From Atkinsonella hypoxylon (taxonomy: Eukaryota > Ascomycota > Sordariomycetes > Hypocreales > Clavicipitaceae): a stretch of DNA of 29,544 nt. The notes beneath the pieces were generated by a model, which did not search any database, was not told the origin of the DNA, and saw only the letters and a list, made by a program, of their open reading frames with translations. Shown piece by piece: positions 20,490 to 29,544 of this stretch; the stretch's first letter is position 1; every line of letters starts with the position of its first letter. The position numbers and the translations under genes were made by a program. The DNA is taken from NCBI GenBank assembly GCA_000729835.1, contig JFHB01000287.1, positions 1 to 29,544 of the forward strand, given 5' to 3'.

Positions 20490-23097
20490 CTATCCTTGCA
20501 AGACTTCTTTCAGTGCATCACGGTCAATTATGTCAGTGGTCACCTTTGCCGGTGCGCCTTTGCGTTTCTGCGAAGTCCAGTATTGTGTAAAACCTGGAAT
20601 TGCGCCCGGCTGATTGATGCCTGGGACACGACGAGTCTCTTGATCCTTGCGCGTACTTGGATCTGTCGCAGTTTCAGATGCAAATGGGCTCTGTGGGCTG
20701 GCCGCAGATCCACCACCCCAAGGACGCCATCCGACTAACTTACCCAAAGTGCCAGCAGCACCTCCTGGTGAGGGGCCAGGAAGATGTCGCCCTGTGGTGG
20801 GAGAAGACACGCACCGGGAGCTCTGAAGACCGGCGAAATTATCGCGCAATGCTGCATCACTGCGCTTACCTGTAGAATGACACAATGTCGGTCGCGCAAT
20901 GACCCCAGTTACAACGGCATCTGCTCCGCCTAGCGGCCGCAAAGTCATCTGACTTGGGCGGGATTTTAGTGTATGAATGTCTAGACCACCTGTCAGAGAC
21001 ATGATCGATTCGTGGGAGGATACGCGCTGTAAGCGATGTTGTGGCATCAAGTCGTCCAGACAAGGCGAAAAATTTTTAGGAGAGGGTTTCTGAATAGGGC
21101 GGGGGCTTCTTGTCATAGGTTCTGGAGGTGGAGGTTGCCTTAAAGGAGGCAATGACTGGTCGTCCTCATCTTCCTCTTCGATAACGTTTTTCGCATATTT
21201 CGGACAGTGACCTGCTGCTGGCATCCCACTAGGTGTATTTGGTGCATGATCTAGAAGAGAGATAGAAAGTGATTGAAAACTATGTGTGGAAGACATCGAT
21301 TGCCTCTTCGGGCGACTAGCAGGCCAGGTGGGTGATAGAGGGTCAAGGCTTGTTGTGGGAGAGTTCACTGGATCCGAATCGCGATAACCAGAATCGAAAA
21401 CGCGCTGATGGTGCGTTGGCGGAGAACTTGGTACTGAGGATAAATCGGAGGCCGGTTGGGATCTTTCATCCCAGAAATGTCTGGATTTTGATAATGTTGG
21501 AGTTGCCTCGCTCTCAGAAACGCGGCACGATAAAGCTGGAGCTGTGGGTGAAGATGCCAGGCCCCATTTGCCCGATTGACATGGTGATGATGATGTCGAG
21601 AGCACTGGGGGCGTGAATGTTCCTGAGAGTAGACTTTGTCTTTTCTTCCTTGACTTTCGAGGTTCTTGCTTGGGTGTTAAGTGGTAATGGTGGTGAATGT
21701 GCAATTCTTGAGAGAGTGAGGCTCCGCCGAGTACAGGTTCCAGTTCTGCCCTGAGGGTCGAGGCAGCGCTGGCAGATGCATTTGGTAGTGGTTGATGTTG
21801 CATTAGCTGATCCCTGAGAGATTGAATTTCGTCATTAGAATTCATAAGCATCTCTCGTAACTCGGCGATGCCCAGTTGAAGATTCGCGTTATCTTGCAAC
21901 AAGTCCTTTACAAAGTGGCCAACAATTCTGCTACCATGCTTGTGATCTTGGAGAGACTTGGTGGCTGCAGCTCCCTGAAGACGTCCCGCAGCAGTATCTA
22001 AATGCTTCTCGATTTCGCGCTGGCGCTCCATTCGCGCCACTGTTTCGGCGTGTCGCTCACGTTCCTGCTGGGCCTCCCCTTCAATCCGCTCCAGCTGGTC
22101 TTGCATGTCCATAATTCCCCTTTGAGCTTCTTTAAATCGTTGAATATGCGTCCTAGCGTTGTCTTTTGACATGCGAAGCTCATTAAGAAGCCTATCAGTT
22201 TCCTCTTCCAGCATGGCGAGGTGTCGTTCGGCATCTTCGGCACGGCTAGCAGCAGCCTCTAAGCGATGGACTGCCTGCTGTGATGACATGAGACTCGACT
22301 CAAGTGTTTTGATCTTGACATCCGAATCGCACAGATTGTTGTTCATGGTTTCCAGTTGCTCTAACAAATTTCGATTCTCCTCGATCTTGTTCGCATTCTC
22401 GACCTCGAGTTCATGCTTGTCCATTTCGAGCCGTTTTATGCGTTCATTCAGATACAGTCGTTCCCGTTCAGCATTCGCCATGTATGCCTCATGTCTCGCT
22501 AATAAAGCCTAGAGTGAACATATTTTTTTAGTAATGAGCATAGGGATGTTCGAAGAAATGCGAGGCGCAGCAAATGTGAGACAAGCGTGCAGAGCTCTTG
22601 CGTCATAGAAAGAAAAGACATATCTGGAGTGGGGAAGAAAGAACGCATTGTTTGCTGATGAAGAACCAGAGGCTAGTCCTGTATTCACTTGCCACTTCCC
22701 CCGTCTTGGGTTATAAGAAGAACAATAGCCTGCTTCGACTAGAGTGCAGGTGGGAAGTCTTCGTTGGAGCTCGTAGAGCCACGAACGCGCCTGGTACGCC
22801 TCCTAGAAGTGGTCAAGCTTATTCGAGCAAGCAGTCCGATCTTTGGCTGGGAGAATAGAGGGGTCTCAAGGATTGTTATTGGCAGAAAAGCAAGATATTT
22901 TAGAGTCGTACCTGACCAAGTTGTGCAGCCGTGTGGACATCCTTCTCAACGGACTCGAGAATGGAGCAATTCCGGCGCAGAAGCAGACACTCGTCTTTGC
23001 CGCAGCAGCAGTGCAGGGACGAAGATGTATTTTCTCGTCGCCGGTCGCGCGGGCGAAGAACAAGATCAGGCGTCGAAGTGCAAGATCGTGAAGCCAT
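20490..23097 (-). CDS. Fungal coiled-coil protein with Cys-rich N-terminus (734 aa)
   Basis: Exon 1 is 23097-22912 and exon 2 is 22508-20490; the intron of 403 nt has a GTACGA donor and a CTCTAG acceptor and keeps phase 0. Exon 1 encodes a basic start and a short Cys motif (HCCCGKDEC, residues 28-36), then ESVEKDVHTAAQLGQ, which joins ALLARHEAYMANAERERL. Residues about 63-290 form a long Glu/Lys/Arg-rich coiled coil with heptad-like leucines. After a His-rich LHIHHHYHL motif, the remaining 400 residues are Ser/Pro-rich and probably disordered, with an acidic EEEDEDD patch and a conserved-looking tail (WTSQKRKGAP, DIIDRDALKEVLQG). The N-terminal Cys motif plus coiled coil resembles a protein family widespread in ascomycetes whose role I cannot name. 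A scaffold or cytoskeletal function is only a guess. Starting at the downstream Met (22481) would lose the Cys motif. Confidence 0.83.
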
Positions 23098-23606
23098 TAT
23101 CTCACGTCGGCGAAACGGACTCTCGACGAAACGCTTGGCTTATCGGCCTCGGACGAAGTCGGCACGGAGCAAGATGCAGTGACGATTACCATGATCCAAG
23201 GACAAAGGTCTAAGCCCACCGCTTAAGTTATGGAGAGGCAACCAAGTGAAAGAGTTCGTGTTGAAGAGGTCTCGATTAAAGCTTGGGCACCAGGTAGGCA
23301 AGTTGAAAACTGGCGATCGCGTCGGGTCTTGAAGATGTAGGAAGTACTCGAACATTATTTGGCGGTGGAGCGCTGGGGCAAAATAATCCACATAGACGGT
23401 GAACTGAAAACGGACTAACGACGAGAGTTACTTTTTGTGACGCATGAATCATGCAGTCGGCAATTCGTGGTTCGAACACGATGTCGACTAGATGGCCGTT
23501 CAGGCCGTAATTAGGTTGATAAATTCGCATCATCGCATTCAGTCTTAGTCTCTTTCGACCAACGCGATCAGGCTCCAGCCAGTAAACATCACCAAGTGGG
23601 GATAGC
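23098..23606. other. Promoter side of the coiled-coil gene, no gene seen
   Basis: Minus-strand frames at 23140-23533 overlap one another and show no domain. The stretch separates the start codon at 23097 from the transposon copy at 23607 and is presumably leader and promoter. Confidence 0.4.
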
Positions 23607-23965
23607 CAGTAAATCTCAGGTCCAGCCTATATATGCATTAGTCTAGAGCGGAGCCAAAAAGGGTGTATTTTTAGCCAGAATAGCAGGCGGTAAAGCGTTT
23701 AGTATATACCTAGTATATACTAGGTATATACTATATATAGAATGTATAGTGTATTAGTGCGAATTAAACATTTTTATATTTAGTTGTATATTAGTAGTAT
23801 AGTGCACTAATATCTAGTGTTATAGTGCTATAGAAATACACACTCTAGATCTCTTGCTTAGAAATTAATACTATATAATTAGTATATACTATTCTGCCTA
23901 AATCTACACCCGCTCTAGCTCCGCTCTGGACTAATGCACATATAGGCTAGACCTGAGATTTACTG
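23607..23965. mobile_element. MITE copy 3, inverted relative to copy 1
   Basis: Terminal inverted repeats begin CAGTAAATCTCAGGTCCAGC at 23607 and end with GAGATTTACTG at 23965; over 49 nt the two arms differ at only about four positions, all transitions. The interior matches copy 1 read on the other strand, including GAGATCTAGAGT-type and ATTAGTGCGAATTAA blocks. Sequence beyond the arms keeps G-rich/C-rich tips (GGGG at 23598-23601, CCCC at 23974-23977), so the true ends may be some 10 nt further out. No clean 8-bp duplication is visible. It lies about 500 nt upstream of the coiled-coil gene start. Confidence 0.8.
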
Positions 23966-25233
23966 TAACTACACCCCTGTTCCTCTATGCATTTTTTTCT
24001 TTTTTTCTTTTTTTTTTTTTTATCAAAAGCTCTCAGCTGACTTCTGGATCGAGCGTCTTCGGTGCTCCACTTGCGAATCAGCGGCCTTTGCAGACACCAA
24101 AGAGATTGGGGTCGTTCACGGCGTATCGGCTGCTGGTCTGCCACCATTTGTTGCGCTTCAGCTCAAAGCGGAGCAAATAACGGTCAAGTAACTACTCCGT
24201 ACTTTAAAAAATATGCCCCCAGGGACCTTGTTCAACGAACTTTACAATAAGGCGAGTATTGACGCTTATTGACGCTTATGCGTCAATATCGCCAGAAATT
24301 TCAACGAGAGAAAAGACAAACTGCTTAGGACCATAGACTAGTAGCAAAGGAACAATGAGACAAGCGCAAAGTAAATGCTCAAGATTGAGCTGAAGATATA
24401 CATATATACAAATGGAAAATATAGGGGATTCTTGATCATAAGAACGTGGCAGTTGTTTTGGAAGCTTCGGACAACCCTAGGGTAGCCGCTATTCAGCCTA
24501 AGTGAAGCGGCACGACGATTCTGCGTGTTTTAATTCTGCTTGGGGCTACTGCCTGAAACGTCAGAACCACGATGCTATATCTGAGTGAGTTCATGTTATC
24601 ATGACATTCACTGATGGATTCTATTCGGGAGAAAACAAACGAGGTATGCTGACGCGATGCGAATAACCGCACCGATCGTGTCACTTGGCGTAGAACGGGA
24701 AGTAAATTTCCCATGACAGTGACCTTTTTGAAAATCCCCTGGTGGCCAGAAAGCAACTCCCACTCAAATCACGAACAATCTATCAACTTTCCTGGCCCGA
24801 ATTAGGTAGGTACCTAGGTACTTGTCTGGCACCAGACTTATTAAAAGGGTCGTGTCAGTGTCCGGAATATTAATAAATGTCAACTTAGTTCAGTAGCGCT
24901 GTGGGTCCCGCGAAGAATTGACCCACTAAGAGCAGGCCGATTGTTAATCCAATCTCCAGATTCCCTGCCTTTTAGGCCCCGCGACTGTATTCTGTCTAGT
25001 GCTTTCGGCCACAATCAATGACGAATGCCTTGTAACGTCGACTTTGAGGCACGCCATGAACATCTCCTCGACCAGACTTTATACTCGACCACGACTTTAG
25101 ACTCTCGTCTGGCTGCCCGCCGAAGTGGTGATACTTTGTTATCAACTTGCTGTCTAATTCTGTCTAACCTCAGTTCTTAATCGTTATTCTTCACCCTGCT
25201 CTAACCACCTCCGCCGATCGACGCCTTTCGTGC
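23966..25233. other. Intergenic upstream of the AIF-like gene
   Basis: Contains a pyrimidine run of mostly T at 23992-24021, the hairpin repeat at 24251-24293, and a palindromic TAGGTAGGTACCTAGGTAC tract near 24805-24823. No gene is supported. The minus-strand frame 24493-24756 shows no domain. The last few hundred bases are the CT-rich promoter and leader of the flavoprotein gene. Confidence 0.45.
24251..24293. repeat. Hairpin-forming repeat with TGACGC/GCGTCA arms
   Basis: The arms GGCGAGTATTGACGC (24251-24265) and GCGTCAATATCGCC (24280-24293) are inverted with one unpaired base. A third copy TATTGACGC (24267-24275) sits between them in direct orientation to the left arm and pairs perfectly with TGCGTCAATA after a 4-nt loop. 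The TGACGC half-sites resemble bZIP (CRE/AP-1) targets, so either a DNA-binding site cluster or a structured element is possible. Confidence 0.6.
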
Positions 25234-27028
25234 ATGTTGCGTTGTTCAAGCATCTTTGCTGCTGCTGCTGCTGCTCGTCCAAGCCGGAGACTTTTCATCA
25301 CCTTTCGCTTTCAATCCTCCTCGATAGGCAAGCCAGTCATGGCGCGAGAATTTAGACTTAAGGATATAACCTCACTCTCATTGTCGCCTGGATCAAAGCA
25401 GGAGGCAGAGGTTGAAAATATCGAAGGAGGCAGGGTGCTTCTGGTGAACGCCAGCGGCAAGATCCAGGCCATTGGAGCGAAGTGCACGCATTACGGAGCT
25501 CCCCTTACGAAGGGTGTGCTCACGTTGGACGGGCGCATCAAATGTCCATGGCACGGCGGTACGATGTCTTGCCCTCCATAACCCACGTCATGTTGCTAAT
25601 GCCTGATCTTCCAATATAGCCTGCTTTAGTACAAGCAGTGGAGATGTTGAGGAAGCACCCGCACTCGATGCTTTACCTGTGTTTAAGGTTACGGAAAGAG
25701 ACGGCGCTGTGTATATCAACGGAGACGAGGAATCAATTAAAGCTTCTCGCAGAACACCGAACTTTGGGTGCAAACCTGGCACATTGTTGGACGTCAAGGT
25801 GGTCATTGTAGGCGGTGGCTCAGGTGCGCTCGGCGCTATCGAGGGACTACGAGAGAACGGGTTTGGTGGTGCCATAACGGTTATCTCTAACGAGGGCTAC
25901 TACCCAATTGACAGACCCAAATTGAGTAAGGCACTCATGACGGACCTCACAAAGCTGCAATGGAGAAACAAGAGCTGGTTCGACAGCGCTGGTGTTGAGT
26001 GGCTGGATGGTGAGGCTTCAGCCGTTGATTTTTCTTCTCGTATTGTTTCGACAAAAGAAGGTCACAAAATCTCATACACGAAACTGATTTTGGCCACTGG
26101 GGGAACTGCTAGGACGCTTCCTTTAAATGGATTTCGGGTTTTGGGTAACATTTTCACCTTACGAACCGTGCACGATGTAAAAGCAATCGTGGAAGCCCTC
26201 GGAAAGAACAACAAGAACATTGCGATCATTGGCGCCTCATTTATTGGGATGGAAATAGCGAGTGCAACTTGCAAAGATAACAATGTCACGGTGATGGATA
26301 TGTCTAAAGTTCCATTGGAGCGCGTACTGGGAGAGAAGGTCGGCGCTGGCATACAGCAGTCCATCGAAGCCAAAGGTGTCAAGTTCTGCCTAGGAACAAA
26401 CATTGACAGAGCAGAGCCATCTGCGTCCGACCCATCCAAAGTCGGTGCCGTGGTACTCCAGGACGGAACAAGGATCGAGGCTGACCTTGTCATCCTGGGC
26501 GTTGGTGTTGCTCCAGCCACAGAGTTTCTCAGAGACAACCCGGTTCTTCGTCTCGAAAAGGATGGATCAATTCAGACAGATAAAAATTTCCAAGTTTCAG
26601 GACTGAAAGACGTTTATGCCGTGGGAGACATTGCGACCCACCCTTATTCCGGTCCTGGTGGTGAATGTAAGTTTGTTCGAATTGAGCATTGGAATGTCGC
26701 TCAGAACTCAGGCCGTCACGTCGCGAACCATATCATCAACCCCTCAACACAACAAACTCTTCAGATTCCGATTTTCTGGTCAGCATTAGGCGCTCAGCTG
26801 CGATACTGTGGGAATGTTTCGAACGGTTGGGATGATGTCATAGTTGAAGGAAACCCTGCGGAATCTAACTTTGTTGCCTACTACGCCAAAGGCGAGAAGA
26901 TAGTGGCCATGGCAAGTATGGGAAGAGATCCGTTAATGTCACTGAGTTCGGAACTAATGAGGCTGGACAAGATGCCATCAAAGTCAAACTTGCAAGGCGG
27001 AATTGATTTGATGGCTATCGCGGCTTGA
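25234..27028 (+). CDS. Rieske/AIF-type FAD-NAD(P)H oxidoreductase (577 aa)
   Basis: Exons 25234-25558 and 25620-27028; the 61-nt intron (GTACGA..ATATAG) falls just inside the second Rieske motif and keeps the frame. Residues 1-35 are Arg/Ala/Ser-rich without acids, like a mitochondrial presequence, with an Ala run from six GCT codons (25258-25275). The Rieske [2Fe-2S] domain has CTHYGAP (C84, H86) and CPWHGAC (C104, H107). The flavoprotein part has the FAD-binding GGGSG at about 173-177, an NAD-binding GASFIG at 313-318 and the second FAD motif VYAVGDIATHP ending in the flavin-contacting Asp near 445. This order is that of AIFM3/AIFL-type proteins and of reductases feeding Rieske-type redox chains; it would pass electrons from NAD(P)H through FAD. 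A second in-frame Met at residue 36 (MAREF, 25339) could give a version without presequence. It is the only clear intact plus-strand gene here. Confidence 0.92.
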
Positions 27029-27634
27029 TTGTGTTAGATTTTGTACCTCATTGTATAAGATAAGGGAAATGAAACAATTTAAGCATTTTGAAAATGCAGC
27101 CCACTCCAATTTGGCGAGTTACGTCAGATTACCATGCTATTGGTATAAGAAAGTGACGACATTATTCCGGCGTCAACTTCAAGCTCAGTCACGGTAATGC
27201 CCGATAATAGGTTAAAAAATAGTCACCACAGTGGCTTTTTGCGGAGAAATACTATTTTCATTTGAATGTTCGCGAAAGACAAATCTAAGCCATTTAGCAT
27301 TATGGCGGGTTTAGGTTGCATCGGGAGTTCTGCTCCGTCATGTGAATGACCAAGGCGAAGGAGCCTACATTCCAGCAGAAAACAACTACACCGAGAAATT
27401 TCTCATCCCAGATAGACAGACGACCAAGAGCCAATAATAAATTTTTGAAGTCATACCCATAAACCGCCACAGCTTCTATGCCATCTGTCCATAGACTGCG
27501 GGCTGTTACGACAAACAATTCGACATAAGCTATATTCCTCTAGAAACGCAATACCATGTGGGCAAACCAACTAGAACAACTAGTATTTGCGCCACTGGTA
27601 GCTCAATCCATCGGGCCAGACTGAATGGCACAAG
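27029..27634. other. Convergent intergenic region
   Basis: Lies between the stop codons of the plus-strand flavoprotein gene and the minus-strand acyltransferase gene and should hold both 3' untranslated regions. AT-rich patches occur, but no gene or repeat is supported. The frame 27300-27518 is unsupported. Confidence 0.45.
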
Positions 27635-29004
27635 CTAGCATTCCTTTACTGGAAGCCTGATATGGGGAAACAGCATCCATGGTGCAGTCAAAGCCATCCA
27701 AGTAGTCACCCAAGCAAAGCCAAATGATTTGAGAAGAAAGCCGCTGCCCTCACTTGGTGACAGTCCAGTTCTGGGACCCGCATACCGTCTTGTTCTTGAA
27801 CAAAACCCTCGCACCCAGTCCTCGACTGCAATTCCCAATGCAAATGATGTAAAGAAGGCAACGCATGCCATCTGGGATTGGTATGATGCTGCATATGCAT
27901 AATGATCCATGACGGCGTGTAGAAGACCCGATGAAAAGAACACTAAAAACAACTTGCAATATCGCGCTGATCGCCCTTGAAGAGGCAGCCGTACAATATC
28001 TCGAAGGATATATTGGCTAACAGAAATCAAAGGCCATTGTCCAAGTTGATGCCAATATTTTCTGAAATAAAAGTTAGATCATGAGTTAGATTATGTACAA
28101 GCCTAACGGCTCGATCAATTGCGACTTACGTCCAAAATCTTCTCAGTGAGTAGGCTTCCGTTATGCTGCCAAATAACGGTGGCCAATCTTCTAGCCTAGA
28201 GAGTCCAAGCGCTACAGCTAGAAGGCCAAAGAGCCGGTACACTAGGTCAATCTGTACACGCGCTGGTCCTAGTCCAGTAAACAGAGTGATGATGAATCGA
28301 ATGACCCATTGTTCGACCGAAGCATCGAAGTACAGGAACTCAAAGTCGACTGGTGCAGCATTCAAGCCACTATTTCGTAGTGCAGACTGGTGAACAACGT
28401 CCAAGAAAAGGTATTGCCAGCATATAATGACAATTTGCCGCAGCAGATGCTTTCGTTGCTGTATGTTGACATTGGCAGCTGCATTGTGCTTTTCATCAAA
28501 ATCCACCTTTTGTATGTTTTGTACATGTCTAGCTCTCCAGGTGGTGCCTATCCCTCTGAGATTGAACACAAGACTTGCTGTTCGGAGCAGCTTCAAGCTC
28601 GGATTGCTTGTCGGAGCAAATACTCCTACTTGCTGCAGGCGCTCTAGGTCCATTTTTGTGAGGTAAACAAGGTTAATACATTGCAGCAACATGAAGATCA
28701 ATTCTCCAATAATAACAGATTTGATGATAAAACTGGTGGTGACAGAAGCCAGTTCACGGAGGAGGCCGTTAGTCACGCAAAGCAACCACAGTACGCATGC
28801 AATTCGAAGCACTGAATCTTTCCGTGTCGCGACAATGGTGATACTGGTGGTGATGACACATGCGAAGAGGAGTAGCAGCGACCGAATCAATATAATGAGT
28901 TGGTCAACAAGGATGGGTGCTATCATGTTGATGCAATCCTGAGCATCATTGGCTTGAGCAAGCGCGTCATGCGCGGTCTCTTTCCGATCCGAAAGCGAGA
29001 TCAA
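27635..29004 (-). CDS. MBOAT acyltransferase, wax synthase/Tri7-like (433 aa)
   Basis: Integral membrane O-acyltransferase that would transfer an acyl (often acetyl) group from CoA to an alcohol. Exons 29004-28130 and 28061-27635; the 68-nt intron (GTAAGT..TTTCAG) joins RRFW to TKYWHQ in phase 2. Several hydrophobic helices are visible (about 36-60, 66-85, 92-115, 188-205, 232-245, 252-268, 325-342, later ones near 352-370 and 398-420). Family marks are RGIGTTW (150-156), the PLFGS..SLRRFW..KYWHQ block (276-297) and the SGLLHAV segment whose His340 is in the place of the conserved MBOAT histidine. Relatives act in trichothecene (TRI7) and fungal meroterpenoid acetylation, so a secondary-metabolite role is plausible, but no partner gene is in the window. 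The start is uncertain: Met27 is an alternative, and an LTR-like repeat begins only 30 bp upstream of 29004. Confidence 0.85.
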
Positions 29005-29034
29005 CGACGAAGCATAGCCTCCGACGAAACGGGG

Positions 29035-29144
29035 TGTTACGGGATAATCCCACGGATCCGCAGGTCACAGGCACACGTGACTATAACTATGTATAAATAG
29101 TCAAAGGGTGTAAGCACTAGTGCATACAGTGTAACGATATAACA
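29035..29144 (+). mobile_element. LTR-like sequence (solo or relic LTR), copy 1
   Basis: Begins TGTTACGGGATAATCCCACG and ends ATATAACA, giving TGTTA...TAACA inverted tips typical of long terminal repeats. A TATAAATA at 29092-29099 could be the LTR promoter, pointing away from the acyltransferase gene. The first 67 nt recur at 29421-29487 with five substitutions, after which the copies diverge. No target duplication could be confirmed. The right boundary is set only by the TAACA tip and could be wrong. Confidence 0.6.
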
Positions 29145-29420
29145 AGACTTAATTAACTTAAAGCTATCTATCCTACCTACTTGGCCTGTAATAGACTGAC
29201 CTAGTGGCTGCTGCTAACTAGCGTCTATATTGAGAACTATAATCATAGAGAAGAAAGAGAAAGAGAGAAGGGATTAGGAACCTCCTTATGTCCCTATACT
29301 ATATACCTATACCTAGAGGTAGGCTCTTCCCCCTATAAGCCCCTTTTATTCTGTACTCTATAGCTAAGGTCCTTTCTATAGAGCCTAGCAGAGTCTAGCT
29401 AATCTATAAATAAATATAGC
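29145..29420. other. Non-coding AT-rich spacer between the two LTR-like copies
   Basis: Rich in CTATA/TATAG steps and short GAGAAAGA purine runs, with no open frame and no recognisable primer-binding site or polyprotein. Probably retroelement remains. Confidence 0.5.
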
Positions 29421-29544
29421 TGTTACGGGATAATCCCACGGATCCGCAGGTCACCGGTACACGTAACTGCAACTATGTATAAATAGTTAGAAGCAACGCT
29501 TAGGTAGTTAGATCCAACTTAACAATCAATCAATTACATTACAC
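29421..29544 (+). mobile_element. LTR-like sequence, copy 2, running off the window
   Basis: Starts with the same TGTTACGGGATAATCCCACG as copy 1, in direct orientation 386 nt downstream, and has TATAAATAG at 29478-29486. After 29487 the sequence no longer aligns well with copy 1. It continues to the window end, so it could be the 5' LTR of a longer retrotransposon outside the window. Confidence 0.6.

Noticed and set aside
22158..22512. Ser/Arg-rich plus-strand frame of 117 codons
   Set aside because: Antisense shadow of the coiled-coil-coding part of the minus-strand gene.

Overview
The window looks like nuclear DNA of a filamentous ascomycete, probably a Sordariomycete such as a member of the Hypocreales; that placement is inferred from gene types and style, not from a search. 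The signs are short introns (53-86 nt) with GT..AG ends and recognisable branch sites, fungus-specific families (Zn2Cys6 transcription factor, RGS protein with a heptahelical front, 2EXR protein, MBOAT/wax-synthase-like acyltransferase), low gene density, and several decayed AT-rich or transposon-derived stretches. No tRNA, rRNA or CRISPR was seen.

Layout. 1-3011 is repeat-rich and without a convincing gene; it holds two copies of a small inverted-repeat DNA transposon. 3012-3543 (-) is a small secreted protein with one intron. 3544-6016 is a long gene-poor, partly AT-rich stretch. 6017-8221 (-) is a seven-exon Zn2Cys6 transcription factor whose zinc cluster is spread over three exons, one of them only 15 nt. 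8222-9788 is AT-rich and gene-free. 9789-10352 (-) is a GNAT acetyltransferase. 10962-12833 (-) is a four-exon seven-helix protein with a C-terminal RGS domain. 14368-16035 (-) is an intronless 2EXR-domain protein with a very acidic tail. 17136-17681 is a foldback-type inverted-repeat element. 18603-19607 (+) carries remains of what may be a broken gene. 20490-23097 (-) is a conserved-type coiled-coil protein with an unusually long intron. 23607-23965 is a third copy of the small transposon, in opposite orientation. 25234-27028 (+) is a Rieske/AIF-type flavoprotein. 27635-29004 (-) is an MBOAT acyltransferase of the wax synthase/Tri7 type. 29035-29544 holds two direct copies of an LTR-like sequence.

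The genes do not form an obvious pathway or cluster: they are mostly housekeeping or regulatory single genes (signalling, transcription, redox) separated by transposon debris. The MBOAT gene at the right edge is the only one of a type common in secondary-metabolite clusters, and a possible cluster would lie outside the window. Spliced gene models were built by hand from splice signals, reading-frame continuity and family resemblance; all domain names are from memory of the families, with no database search run.
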